Shown here: positions 54,306-63,037 of the stretch, piece after piece
Layout of the letters: every line of letters starts with the position of its first letter
How positions within the stretch are numbered: position 1 is the first letter of the stretch
NCBI GenBank assembly: GCA_000940995.1
Contig: CP005973.1
Location: forward strand, 620,001 to 684,000
Direction of reading: 5' to 3'
Origin: Photobacterium gaetbulicola Gung47
GTDB lineage: Bacteria; Pseudomonadota; Gammaproteobacteria; Enterobacterales; Vibrionaceae
DNA length: 64,000 nt
Made by a program: the position numbers and the translations under genes
Notes under the pieces: model-generated
What the model was told of the DNA's origin: nothing
The model's database searches: none
Seen by the model: the letters and a program-made list of their open reading frames with translations, nothing else

Positions 54306-54334
54306 TGCCGCCCCCGTTCTGGGGCGGCATTTTT
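54306..54334 (+). terminator. Rho-independent terminator between phaP and phaC
   Basis: TGCCGCCCC pairs with GGGGCGGCA around a six-base loop, followed by TTTTT. It lies 16 bases past phaP and 25 before phaC, and would allow more phasin than synthase. Confidence 0.85.
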
Positions 54335-54358
54335 AGTCCAAAATTAGAGGTCATTGGA

Positions 54359-56173
54359 ATGAACCAGAACTTTTTTTCGGACTACTTTGCCAAGCTCCAG
54401 GAAATGAACCAAATGTGGTGGAAGGAGCTGGATTCAGGCAAGGCAGCCATGAATACTCCCCTTAATAAAGCGCTCAATGAAATTAGCTTGGAGGATACTT
54501 CCGAGTTCATCGAAAAAGCATCAGCGCAGCCAGCCGTTATTGCACAGTTGCAAATGGACTGGTGGGAAAACCAAATGAAGATTTGGCAAAATGTCGTCAT
54601 GAAAAATGGCGATCAGTCAGATTTTATTCAGCCCGAAAAAGATGATAAGCGCTTCACCGATCCTGCATGGGAAAATGAGGCGTTTTACAACTATATCAAG
54701 CAATCTTACCTGCTATTTAGCAATAAGATGAAAGAGTCCATCGAATCGATCGAAGGGCTTGATGAGAAGGCCAAGGAGCGTTTGAGCTTCTTTTCGCGCC
54801 AGGCGATTAACGCTTTGTCGCCAACCAACTTTATCACCACCAACCCAGAGCTGGCCAAGCTGACGGTTGAGAGCAATGGTGAAAACCTGATCAAAGGGAT
54901 GGAGCTGCTTCAACAAGATCTGCAGTCGAGTGCCGATGTACTGAAAATTCGCATGACCAATGATGCGGCATTCCAGTTGGGTGAAAACGTGGCCAATACT
55001 GCGGGTGATGTTGTTTATAAGAACCACCTGTTTGAGCTGATTCAATACAAGCCGTTGACCGAAAAAGTTAACGCGACACCGCTGTTGATCGTGCCGCCGT
55101 TTATCAACAAGTATTACATTTTGGATCTTCGTGAGAAGAATTCAATGGTACGTTGGCTGGTAGAGCAGGGTCATACCGTATTTATGATGTCTTGGCGTAA
55201 TCCAGATGCCAGTATGTACGATGTGGATTTTGACGATTACGTTGTTGATGGTGTGGTTAAAGCGGTTGATGTTGTCGAAGATATCACTGGCGAGAAGCAA
55301 ATCAATGCGGCGGGTTACTGTATCGGCGGTACGCTGCTAGCGACGGCATTGGCTTACTATTCGGCCAAGCGTATGCGCAGCCGTATCAAGTCGGCGACAT
55401 TCTTTACCACGCTGCTAGATTTCTCTCAGCCAGGAGAGATCGGTGCTTATATCAATGATCCGATTATTTCGGCCATTGAAGCGCAGAATGAAGCTAAAGG
55501 GTATATGGATGGTCGCTCTTTGAGCGTAACGTTCAGCCTGCTGCGTGAAAACAGCCTGTACTGGAACTACTACATCAACAATTACCTAAAAGGTAACAGC
55601 CCAATCGACTTCGATTTGCTGTACTGGAACGGCGATAGTACCAATGTAGCGGTAGCGTGTCACAGTACACTGCTGCGCCAGTTCTACTTGGAAAACCGTC
55701 TTGTTGATCCGAAAGGGTTTAAAGTAGGTGGGGTGTATATTGATCTTGCTAAGATCAAGATCCCAACATACTTTATCTCAACCCAGGAAGATCACATTGC
55801 GTTGTGGCAGGGTACCTACCGTGGCGCACGCAAGCTTGGCGGTAAGTCCACGTTTGTGCTGGGCGAGTCTGGTCACATTGCGGGTATTGTTAACCATCCG
55901 GCGAAGAACAAGTATGGTTTCTGGACCAATGCAAAATCTTCGGCTGAGCCTGAAACATGGTTGAAAGGGGCGAAGCGCCAGGAAGGTTCCTGGTGGGGCC
56001 ACTGGAACGAGTGGATGGCTGGCTTCGAAGAGGCCGAGGCGGTTGATGCACGCTCTGCAGGTAGCGATAACTACCCGGTTAAGTGCAATGCACCTGGTGA
56101 TTATGTGATGCAGAAATTGCCGATCGAAGTGTCTAACGTGTTGCAAGGCCAACCGGAAGAAACAAAGGCTTAA
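54359..56173 (+). CDS. phaC: class I poly(3-hydroxybutyrate) synthase
   Basis: From the ATG at 54359 (GAGG upstream) the product has 604 residues: N-terminal domain with PAWENEAFYNYIKQSYLL (about 100-120), then an alpha/beta hydrolase with lipase-like box GYCIGG whose Cys321 is the nucleophile, and GESGHIAG near 503 with the catalytic histidine. It polymerises (R)-3-hydroxybutyryl-CoA on the granule surface. Length and no PhaE/PhaR partner fit class I. Ends the phaBAPC cluster. Confidence 0.95.
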   Translation: MNQNFFSDYFAKLQEMNQMWWKELDSGKAAMNTPLNKALNEISLEDTSEFIEKASAQPAVIAQLQMDWWENQMKIWQNVVMKNGDQSDFIQPEKDDKRFTDPAWENEAFYNYIKQSYLLFSNKMKESIESIEGLDEKAKERLSFFSRQAINALSPTNFITTNPELAKLTVESNGENLIKGMELLQQDLQSSADVLKIRMTNDAAFQLGENVANTAGDVVYKNHLFELIQYKPLTEKVNATPLLIVPPFINKYYILDLREKNSMVRWLVEQGHTVFMMSWRNPDASMYDVDFDDYVVDGVVKAVDVVEDITGEKQINAAGYCIGGTLLATALAYYSAKRMRSRIKSATFFTTLLDFSQPGEIGAYINDPIISAIEAQNEAKGYMDGRSLSVTFSLLRENSLYWNYYINNYLKGNSPIDFDLLYWNGDSTNVAVACHSTLLRQFYLENRLVDPKGFKVGGVYIDLAKIKIPTYFISTQEDHIALWQGTYRGARKLGGKSTFVLGESGHIAGIVNHPAKNKYGFWTNAKSSAEPETWLKGAKRQEGSWWGHWNEWMAGFEEAEAVDARSAGSDNYPVKCNAPGDYVMQKLPIEVSNVLQGQPEETKA

Positions 56174-56195
56174 TTGTAGCTACTCTGATATGTTG

Positions 56196-56223
56196 AAAAC
56201 CAGCACATATGTGCTGGTTTTTT
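56196..56223. terminator. Rho-independent terminator of the pha cluster
   Basis: AAAACCAGCACAT pairs perfectly with ATGTGCTGGTTTT, with an added T run on the plus strand, about 25 bases past phaC. Confidence 0.9.
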
Positions 56224-56362
56224 ATTATAAAGATACTATTAACGCGATTGCAGGAAGGGCTTTATTGTCTAAATCAAGATAAAAGAGTTACTATTGACAG
56301 GCCTTCCTTGTTGGGAGAAATAATTGATTGATTGTCAGCCAAATGTTCTGTGTATACAAAAC

Positions 56363-57010
56363 TTAACCTTCATCTTGCTGTTGGTAAATCATATCCATGG
56401 CTTCTAACATTTGTCCCGCACCATAGTAACCATTTTCGTATGCTTTTCTTAGCCAAAGAATGGCATTATCAACTTCGCCGATTTCCAGTAGTGATAATGC
56501 TAGTTGCATCTGAGCATGAGGATAATCTTTCTTTGCTGCAAGAGTCATATAGTATATTGCAGCTTCTTGGTTTTTATCGACCAGATAGCCATTTAATAAC
56601 ATTTGTCCAGCACTGTACTGCTCTACAGTGCCATCACAATATAACCACTCTGATATCCAGTTAAACTCTTCTAGGGATAACCTACCTTCTATCGCCCTCC
56701 CTGAAATTACCCTACTACGGTAGGGGCCTAATCCATTACAGTAAATAGCGTAGATATTAGATAATTCTGTGACTTCTTGTTCTTGTATACCTTTTTCAAA
56801 ATAAGATATCGCTTCTTCACAGCCGCTACTCTTTCCTTTGGCATTTAAGATCTTCCATCCTTGGTAAAAATGACTTTGAAGAAATGCTTCGCTATACGAG
56901 TATGCTGCTGTACAAGACTCTGGAATCGTTGAGTAGGATGAACATCCAGTAACAGATAAGCCTAAAATAAAAAATATAGTAGGTAATTTTAAATTGTTTA
57001 AGGTAGTCAA
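56363..57010 (-). CDS. lipoprotein with Sel1-like repeats
   Basis: The 215-residue product has a lipoprotein signal MTTLNNLKLPTIFFILGLSVTGC (lipobox VTGC), then helical repeats of Sel1/TPR type such as AAIYYMTLAAKKDYPHAQMQLALSLLEIGEVDNAILWLRKAYENGYYGAGQM (residue blocks about 150-205). Several cysteines (about 8) may form disulphides in the periplasm. Function unknown; Sel1 proteins usually mediate protein contacts. Base composition is AT-richer than that of neighbours. Confidence 0.7.
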   Translation of the reverse strand: MTTLNNLKLPTIFFILGLSVTGCSSYSTIPESCTAAYSYSEAFLQSHFYQGWKILNAKGKSSGCEEAISYFEKGIQEQEVTELSNIYAIYCNGLGPYRSRVISGRAIEGRLSLEEFNWISEWLYCDGTVEQYSAGQMLLNGYLVDKNQEAAIYYMTLAAKKDYPHAQMQLALSLLEIGEVDNAILWLRKAYENGYYGAGQMLEAMDMIYQQQDEG

Positions 57011-57236
57011 CTTTATATCCTTATTCCTTGTACTAACTGCTGAAATACTGCAGTGCTATATATTTTCTTAGTTACTAGCAGGTGAACAGTAAGAAGAGCG
57101 ATGTTTAATTATGTCTATAAAAGCTAAGTGGATGAGTTGATTTTTAAGACTACGCTTCGAAGGAAAATATATCAAGCTTGGGTTCAGGTAGGGGATATAC
57201 TGACGCTAAAATAAACAGGAAAATGTATTCTATTAT

Positions 57237-57264
57237 CCAGCACCGAATTTCCTCTCGGTGCTGG
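57237..57264 (-). terminator. hairpin after atoA, probable terminator
   Basis: CCAGCACCGA pairs with TCGGTGCTGG around an eight-base loop, 15 bases past the atoA stop, with an AT-rich following stretch. Confidence 0.6.
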
Positions 57265-57278
57265 TTAGCATGTGTTGT

Positions 57279-57962
57279 TTATAAATCGCTTGGGATAGGC
57301 ATCGCTTTCAAATCAGTAGAGATGATTAACTCTGCTTCTGTCGCGGCCTGAATTTCGTCAATTGTTGTCCCCGGGGCAAGCTCGGTCAGCATCATACCTG
57401 CCTCGGTGATTTTGATGACGCCCATTTCGGTGACAATCAAGTCGACCTGATTGGCTGCGGTAAGCGGTAGTGAACAGTGTTTGAGCAACTTTGGCTTGCC
57501 CTTGACGGTGTGTTCCATGGCGACAATGACTTTCTTTGCCCCAACCACAAGATCCATCGCGCCACCCATTCCCGGTACCATTTTGCCAGGGATGATCCAG
57601 TTGGCGAGGTTACCGTGCTGGTCGACTTGCAGCGCGCCCAGCACCGTCGCATCGACGTGCCCGCCACGGATGATGGTAAACGAATCGGCACTGTGGAAAG
57701 TGCAGGCACCGATGGTAGCAGTAATGGGCTGGCCGCCGGCATTGACCAGATCCGGGTCAATGTTGGCTTCATCCGGCATTTCGCCAATGCCGATAAGACC
57801 ATTTTCAGCCTGCAGCAGAATTTCGATATCCGATGAGGTCTCATTAGCAACAAGACTTGGTAGGCCGATGCCCAGGTTGACCACGTCACCATCATGAAGC
57901 TCTTGGGCAACACGCCATGCAATCATGCGACGGATCTGATGCTTCTCTCGTTGAATTGTCAT
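57279..57962 (-). CDS. atoA: 3-oxoacid (acetoacetate) CoA-transferase subunit B
   Basis: The 227-residue product has the family-I CoA-transferase beta subunit features: NLGIGLPSLVAN (about 30-40), the catalytic glutamate in QAENGLIGIG, GGHVDATVLGALQVD and MGGAMDLVVGAKKVI. With AtoD it transfers CoA from acetyl- or succinyl-CoA to acetoacetate. AAGGAG before the ATG; it starts two bases after atoD. Confidence 0.92.
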   Translation of the reverse strand: MTIQREKHQIRRMIAWRVAQELHDGDVVNLGIGLPSLVANETSSDIEILLQAENGLIGIGEMPDEANIDPDLVNAGGQPITATIGACTFHSADSFTIIRGGHVDATVLGALQVDQHGNLANWIIPGKMVPGMGGAMDLVVGAKKVIVAMEHTVKGKPKLLKHCSLPLTAANQVDLIVTEMGVIKITEAGMMLTELAPGTTIDEIQAATEAELIISTDLKAMPIPSDL

Positions 57963-57964
57963 GA

Positions 57965-58615
57965 TTAGGCTCCTTGGTAAATATGGTCAATGAACAGTCC
58001 TGGAGTGTGTACTGCTTCAGGAGCAATGTCACCAGCCTTGACCAAGCATGCCGCTTCAATAATGACGGTATCGGCGGCGGTGGCCATTAACGGGTTGAAG
58101 TTTTGTGTTGTTCCTTTGTAGACGGTGTTGCCTTTGGTATCGACAACAGAGCCGCGGATCAAGGCAAGATCAGCGCGAAGCGGTTTTTCCAATAGGAAGT
58201 CTTTACCATCGACTTGGATCACTTGCTTGGATTCAGCAATCATTGTACCGAGACCGGTTGGGGTCAAGACCCCGCCGAGACCGGCTCCAGCAGCACGAAT
58301 ACGTTCGGCCAGAGTGCCTTGCGGTACGAGTTCAACATCTAGCTCGCCGCTGTTCATTTGCGTGCCGGTTTCAGGGTTGGTGCCGATATGGGAGGCATAC
58401 AGTTTACTGATACGCTTGGCCTTGATTAGACGGCCAGATCCCGTTTCTGGTGTACCGGTGTCTGTGGTGATCAAGGTGATATTTTTGATATCGGATTCAA
58501 GGATGATATCAATCAGTCCCTCGGGGGCCCCGTTGGCCATGAAGCCACCGATCATGATGGTCATATCGTCTCGCAGCAGGCTGGCGATCTCGCTAGCAGA
58601 AATAGATTTTTTCAT
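57965..58615 (-). CDS. atoD: 3-oxoacid (acetoacetate) CoA-transferase subunit A
   Basis: The 216-residue product has MIGGFMANGAPEGLID (about 21-36), the CoA-binding GGF motif of alpha subunits, and GAGLGGVLTPTGLGTMIA plus MATAADTVIIEA late. Partner of AtoA in acetoacetate activation; AGGAG precedes the ATG. It follows the thiolase gene by nine bases, giving an atoB-atoD-atoA operon. No AtoC/AtoS or short-chain fatty acid permease gene is present here. Confidence 0.92.
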   Translation of the reverse strand: MKKSISASEIASLLRDDMTIMIGGFMANGAPEGLIDIILESDIKNITLITTDTGTPETGSGRLIKAKRISKLYASHIGTNPETGTQMNSGELDVELVPQGTLAERIRAAGAGLGGVLTPTGLGTMIAESKQVIQVDGKDFLLEKPLRADLALIRGSVVDTKGNTVYKGTTQNFNPLMATAADTVIIEAACLVKAGDIAPEAVHTPGLFIDHIYQGA

Positions 58616-58624
58616 GGTGTGCTC

Positions 58625-59842
58625 CTATTGGTTCGCCTGGCATCGACGGATAATCACTGCTGTGCCCATACCGCCACCGATACAGAGGGAGGCCAAGCCA
58701 TAGGTTTGCTGTGAACGTTCGAGTTGGTAAATCAGTGTGGTCAGAATGCGGTTGCCAGATGCCCCGAGTGGGTGGCCTAGGGCGATTGCGCCGCCATTCA
58801 GATTGGTACGAGACTCAAGCCAGGATTTATCTACACTGTGTTTCTCGCACAGTTCTTTCATTACCCCGAGGGCCTGGGCTGCGAACGCTTCATTGAGCTC
58901 GAAACATTCGATATCGGCTAGGGTGAGTTTGGCTTTATCGAGGGCGTTGGCGATGGCCGGTACCGGGCCAAGGCCCATCACCTTTGGAGAGAGTCCTGCT
59001 TGCCCACAAGCGACGATCTCAGCCTGCGGGGTGAGATTGTAGCGTTCTACCGCTGCTTTGGAAGCGAGAATAATGGCAGATGCGCCGTCATTAATGCCGG
59101 AGGCATTACCTGCCGTCACGGTACCCTCTTTTTTGAATGCGGTACGAAGGCTTTGCAGCTTTTCCAGAGTCGCATCAGCTTTCGGGTATTCATCAATGCT
59201 GACGCTGTATTGCTGGCGACGGTGGGAGACATTGACTGGTTCGATTTCATCGCTAAAGCCATGCTCTTTGATGGCTGCAGTCGCTTTCTGCTGGCTTGAG
59301 AGGGCAAACTGGTCTTGTTCCTCGCGAGTTAGCTCGTGCAATTCGGCAATGTTTTCAGCCGTGATCCCCATGTGGTACTGGTTGAACACATCCGTTAGAC
59401 CGTCTTTGATAATTGAGTCATCAAGAGTGAGCTGGCCCATTTTTACCCCATCACGCAGTGGGTTTGCAGAAATGAAAGGTGCTTGGGACATGCTTTCCAT
59501 CCCACATGCGATAACAATCTCAGCTTCACCGGCACGAATATGGCTGACACCATCCATCACGGTTTTCATGCCTGACCCACAGATCATGTTAAGGGTATAA
59601 GCGGGCACGGTTTCTGGGATACCTGCCAAAACGGCAGCTTGCCTGCCTGGGCCCATACCGATCCCTGCGCTTAGGACATTACCGGCAATTACTTCATCAA
59701 CCAGGCTTGGATCGAGATGACATTGCTCAAGAGCGCCCTTGATGGCGGTAGCCCCTAGCTGAGGGGCAGAGACTGGGGCTAGGGCACCATTAAAACTGCC
59801 GATAGGGGTGCGTTTCGCGGCAACAATGTATACAGATTCCAT
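58625..59842 (-). CDS. atoB: acetyl-CoA acetyltransferase (thiolase)
   Basis: The 405-residue product has LNMICGSGMKTV with the nucleophile cysteine (about residue 88), [11 protein letters not shown] and CIGGGMGTAVI. The ATG at 59842 has AGGAAG upstream; the frame extends to 59875 without a site. Being with atoDA, it likely works in the breakdown direction, splitting acetoacetyl-CoA to acetyl-CoA, while its paralog PhaA serves PHB synthesis. The direction is inference from context. Confidence 0.92.
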   Translation of the reverse strand: MESVYIVAAKRTPIGSFNGALAPVSAPQLGATAIKGALEQCHLDPSLVDEVIAGNVLSAGIGMGPGRQAAVLAGIPETVPAYTLNMICGSGMKTVMDGVSHIRAGEAEIVIACGMESMSQAPFISANPLRDGVKMGQLTLDDSIIKDGLTDVFNQYHMGITAENIAELHELTREEQDQFALSSQQKATAAIKEHGFSDEIEPVNVSHRRQQYSVSIDEYPKADATLEKLQSLRTAFKKEGTVTAGNASGINDGASAIILASKAAVERYNLTPQAEIVACGQAGLSPKVMGLGPVPAIANALDKAKLTLADIECFELNEAFAAQALGVMKELCEKHSVDKSWLESRTNLNGGAIALGHPLGASGNRILTTLIYQLERSQQTYGLASLCIGGGMGTAVIIRRCQANQ

Positions 59843-60041
59843 ACAACTTCCTGTTTCAGTTTGATTTGTTATCAACAGTGTATGGGGGGCGGGCCCAGGG
59901 GTGTTATAGGCATAGATTCAAATCTGATTTGCGAAAATGCAAAAATAAGATGCGTGCTTGGTCACGCCAATTAGTACTCAGAGTGATTAGTCTGGCTGTA
60001 ATTTGCTTTGTTCAGTTAATGGATCACTTGAGGGTGGAACT

Positions 60042-60932
60042 ATGAGTTATTCAATTGCATGTGCACCTTGCTGCTGGGGTGTTGAATCTTCTGACAATCC
60101 GCATAACCCAAATTGGATGACGGTATTGTCGGAGGCAAGGTTGGGGGGATTTACCGGTACAGAGCTGGGGCCTTATGGTTTTTTGCCTCTCGATGCCGAC
60201 ACTGTCAACACGGCGTTGTACATCAAAGAGTTGGAAATTTGTGCCGGTACTATATTCGAGCCGCTCTCTGAGCCGGGAAGTTACGAAGACATCATAAGCA
60301 AAACTAAACGCTTGTGTGGTTTGCTGCAAAAGATTGGCTGCGAAAAATTGGTCGTCATTGATTGTGTCAATGACATCAGAAGCCGCTATGCCGGCATGCC
60401 AGAGCAAGCGCCAAGGCTGGATGATGCTCGTTGGCAACAGATGATGAGCACTATCAGAGATATTGCCGAAATTGCTAAGCGCCATGAGATCAGGGCGGTT
60501 GTCCACCCTCATGCTGGTGGCTATATCGAATATCGGGATGAGATCGACCGTATGCTGGGCGATTTGCCTGCTGAAGAGGTAGGGCTTTGCCTTGATACCG
60601 GCCATCTCTATTACGCCACGATGGATCCGGCCAAAAGTTTGGTGGAGTACGCAGACCGGCTGGAATATGTTCACTTTAAAGACGTCAACCAGCAGCGATT
60701 GCAGCACGCTATCGATAAGCAAGTTGGTTTCTGGCAAGCCTGTGCCGATGGTGTGATGTGTCCACTTGGCGAAGGGGCGGTGGATTATAACGAGGTTGCT
60801 GAGGCTTTGGAGTCCATTGGTTACCACGGCTGGATCACGATAGAGCAAGAGCGCGATCCTCGCCATTCAGACACGACATTACCCGATATTAAGAAAAGCC
60901 GTCAGTTCTTGGTTGAGAAAGGCTTCATCTAG
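60042..60932 (+). CDS. IolE-like sugar phosphate isomerase/epimerase (TIM barrel), copy 1
   Basis: From the ATG at 60042 (GAGGGTGG upstream) the product has 296 residues. It begins IACAPCCWGVE and carries GTELGPYGFLP, an IolE-type start, then metal-ligand regions AVVHPHAGGYIE, GLCLDTGHLYYA, YVHFKDVN, and a late IEQERD glutamate. The fold is the AP-endonuclease-2 TIM barrel of inosose dehydratases and xylose isomerase-like epimerases. It is a paralog of the next gene. Exact substrate unknown; no other inositol genes are nearby. Confidence 0.82.
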   Translation: MSYSIACAPCCWGVESSDNPHNPNWMTVLSEARLGGFTGTELGPYGFLPLDADTVNTALYIKELEICAGTIFEPLSEPGSYEDIISKTKRLCGLLQKIGCEKLVVIDCVNDIRSRYAGMPEQAPRLDDARWQQMMSTIRDIAEIAKRHEIRAVVHPHAGGYIEYRDEIDRMLGDLPAEEVGLCLDTGHLYYATMDPAKSLVEYADRLEYVHFKDVNQQRLQHAIDKQVGFWQACADGVMCPLGEGAVDYNEVAEALESIGYHGWITIEQERDPRHSDTTLPDIKKSRQFLVEKGFI

Positions 60933-60984
60933 GTAGTACGAAACAGAATTTTGTTTAGTAGTTTGTCATGTAGAGGATGTAATT

Positions 60985-61872
60985 ATGGCAATAAAGATAG
61001 CGTGTGCACCTTGCTCGTGGGGAGTGGAAAACTCAGAGCAAGGCGGAAACCCCAGTTGGGCGAAAGTGTTGGTCGAGGCACGTGAAGCGGGTTATGAAGG
61101 GATTGAGCTTGGGCCCGTTGGGTACTTCCCTGAAGACCCGACTATCCTTGCGAGCTCTTTGCGAGTGAGGGGAATGAATGTATGTGCTGGAAACCTTCAT
61201 GGTGACTTCAGTTGTCCTGACTCTAAAGAGCAGGTACTTGAAAAAGCGCTGCGGGTGATTGATCTACTCAGCGCTATTGGAGTCGATAAGCTGATCATTA
61301 TGGATCGTGCCAATGCTGCGCGGGATGCCTATGTAGGGCATGGTGTTATCGCACCTAGACTCAAGCAAGAGCAGTTGCAGGCAATGATATCGACTATGTC
61401 TGAGGTTGCCAAAATGGCTGCGGCAAAAGGGGTACGAACCTTGTTGCATCCTAGCTCAGGGGGCTTTGTCGCTTTTTCTGATGAGATAGCCTCAGTGCTG
61501 CATGCAATTCCGGCTGAACGCCTTGGCCTGTGCTTGGATGTCGGCCATTTGTTTATTGATGGGATGAAGCCTGAAGAGTTTATCCGTCGCTATGCTAACC
61601 GCCTGGAACACCTGCATTTTAAAGATGTGGACGGTCAGCAATTACATAATGCGATGCGTGATCGCTGCGGGATGACCCATGCATTCAGTAAAGGCCTTAC
61701 CCGCCCATTAGGCGAGGGTAGTATCAATTTTTCTAATATCTTCAAGGTATTGCAGGATATTAATTATCAAGGCTGGATTGTTGTTGAGCAAGAGCGTGCT
61801 GTCAGCCAGCTTGATCATGTGAAAATGGATATGGCGAAAAGCCGTGGGTATCTGGCTGAACATTGCGTGTAA
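60985..61872 (+). CDS. IolE-like sugar phosphate isomerase/epimerase (TIM barrel), copy 2
   Basis: The 295-residue product has the same layout as its neighbour: IACAPCSWGVE, GIELGPVGYFPED, TLLHPSSGGFVAFSDE, GLCLDVGHLFIDG, HLHFKDVDGQQ, and VVEQERA. It differs at HPSS versus HPHA, which removes one histidine from the presumed metal-site region, so the two copies probably act on different substrates or one has changed role. GAGGATG precedes the ATG. The stop is eight bases before the start of the exporter gene, indicating one operon. Confidence 0.82.
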   Translation: MAIKIACAPCSWGVENSEQGGNPSWAKVLVEAREAGYEGIELGPVGYFPEDPTILASSLRVRGMNVCAGNLHGDFSCPDSKEQVLEKALRVIDLLSAIGVDKLIIMDRANAARDAYVGHGVIAPRLKQEQLQAMISTMSEVAKMAAAKGVRTLLHPSSGGFVAFSDEIASVLHAIPAERLGLCLDVGHLFIDGMKPEEFIRRYANRLEHLHFKDVDGQQLHNAMRDRCGMTHAFSKGLTRPLGEGSINFSNIFKVLQDINYQGWIVVEQERAVSQLDHVKMDMAKSRGYLAEHCV

Positions 61873-61880
61873 GGGTTGAG

Positions 61881-62621
61881 ATGATTGTTACCGATCCTTG
61901 GTTTTACATTACTGCCGTACCCGCTGTATTGATTTACGGGATCGGTAAAGGCGGTTTGGGCGGAGCGTTAGGGATCATCGCGGTTCCCCTGATGGCCCTG
62001 GTGGTTTCGCCAACTCAAGCCGCTGCTATCTTGCTGCCTATCCTGTGTGTGATGGATGCATTTGCGGTCAAGCAGCACTATCGTAGTGCTGACTATTCGG
62101 TACTGAAGCAAATGCTGCCGGGCTCTTTATTAGGGGTATTGCTAGCAGGGCTGTTTCTAAGCGTAACCCCTGAATCCGGACTCAAACTTTTGATTGGGGT
62201 GTTATCGCTGCTGTTCTGTGTGCAGTATGTGCTGGGCGGTAGCCAGGATGAGAAAAAGCCCGGTAAAGCCAGTGCATGGTGGTGGAGCAGCTTAGGAGGC
62301 TTTTCCAGTACGGCAATCCATGCTGGTGGCGGGCCGGCCAGTATTTACCTGTTGCCGTTGCGGCTAGAAAAAGTCACTTTGATTGCCACGATGGCAGTGC
62401 TGTTTGCCATTATCAATCTGGCCAAGCTGATCCCCTACACCATGCTCGGAGAGTTTGATACTACCAACTTGATGACGGCGGCAGTACTCATGCCCCTGGC
62501 TCCTGTTGGGGTGTATATGGGGGTCTGGCTTCTTCATCGTGTTAGTCAGGATGTTGTGTACCAGCTGTGTTACCTGTTTCTTTTTCTTTCCGGAATGAAG
62601 CTAGTAACTGACGTTCTTTAA
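61881..62621 (+). CDS. TauE/SafE-family anion exporter
   Basis: From the ATG at 61881 the product has 246 residues and about eight membrane helices. It has GIGKGGLGGALGIIAVPLMALVVSPTQAAAILLPIL at the start of the first repeat and GGFSSTAIHAGGGPASIYLLPLR in the second, both typical of TauE/SafE. These carriers export sulfite, sulfoacetate or similar anions. Coupling with two IolE-like enzymes hints at a pathway whose product is an organic or sulphur anion; the link is inference. Confidence 0.85.
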   Translation: MIVTDPWFYITAVPAVLIYGIGKGGLGGALGIIAVPLMALVVSPTQAAAILLPILCVMDAFAVKQHYRSADYSVLKQMLPGSLLGVLLAGLFLSVTPESGLKLLIGVLSLLFCVQYVLGGSQDEKKPGKASAWWWSSLGGFSSTAIHAGGGPASIYLLPLRLEKVTLIATMAVLFAIINLAKLIPYTMLGEFDTTNLMTAAVLMPLAPVGVYMGVWLLHRVSQDVVYQLCYLFLFLSGMKLVTDVL

Positions 62622-63037
62622 ATAGGCCACCTACATGAGTAGGTGGCTTCGTATGTTACCGATTAACAGAGCGAGCGATTCGGGTGTAAGTCGCATTCGA
62701 CTTACACCCTTCTTGAGATATCTTTACCTTCTTCAAGTCAGTGGCTTATAGCCATGTACCATCTCTTTGAGGTGTTGTTATAAAACACAATAAATGTAAA
62801 TCATTCTTAATCTTATTTCATCGGCGCCCAGATAAGCTTGAGACATGATCGTGTGGCTGTTTAACGGTATAAACCCCAAAACAGCGACTACGTGCGCGGA
62901 AAGTGAGAGGCTGCAAATCGATAGTCGCTCAAGTTGTGTATTACTTTGATATATCTCCTCATATTTTCTATCTCTTTTTTATACTGTTTTTATACATATT
63001 CAATGACTTAGCTAACCTTATACCTAGGAGGTATTGA
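62622..63037. other. intergenic region with two hairpins
   Basis: Just after the exporter gene lies GCCACCTAC pairing with GTAGGTGGC (62626-62647), a possible terminator with a weak T run. A second, perfect 12-base stem GGGTGTAAGTCG with its complement (62682-62709, loop CATT) follows. The rest, to the strong AGGAGG before 63038, is AT-rich promoter DNA of the carbonic anhydrase gene. Confidence 0.55.

Noticed and set aside
60051..60866. 271-codon minus-strand frame opposite the first IolE-like gene
   Set aside because: The plus strand encodes a clear TIM-barrel protein with conserved motifs; the antisense frame is a shadow.
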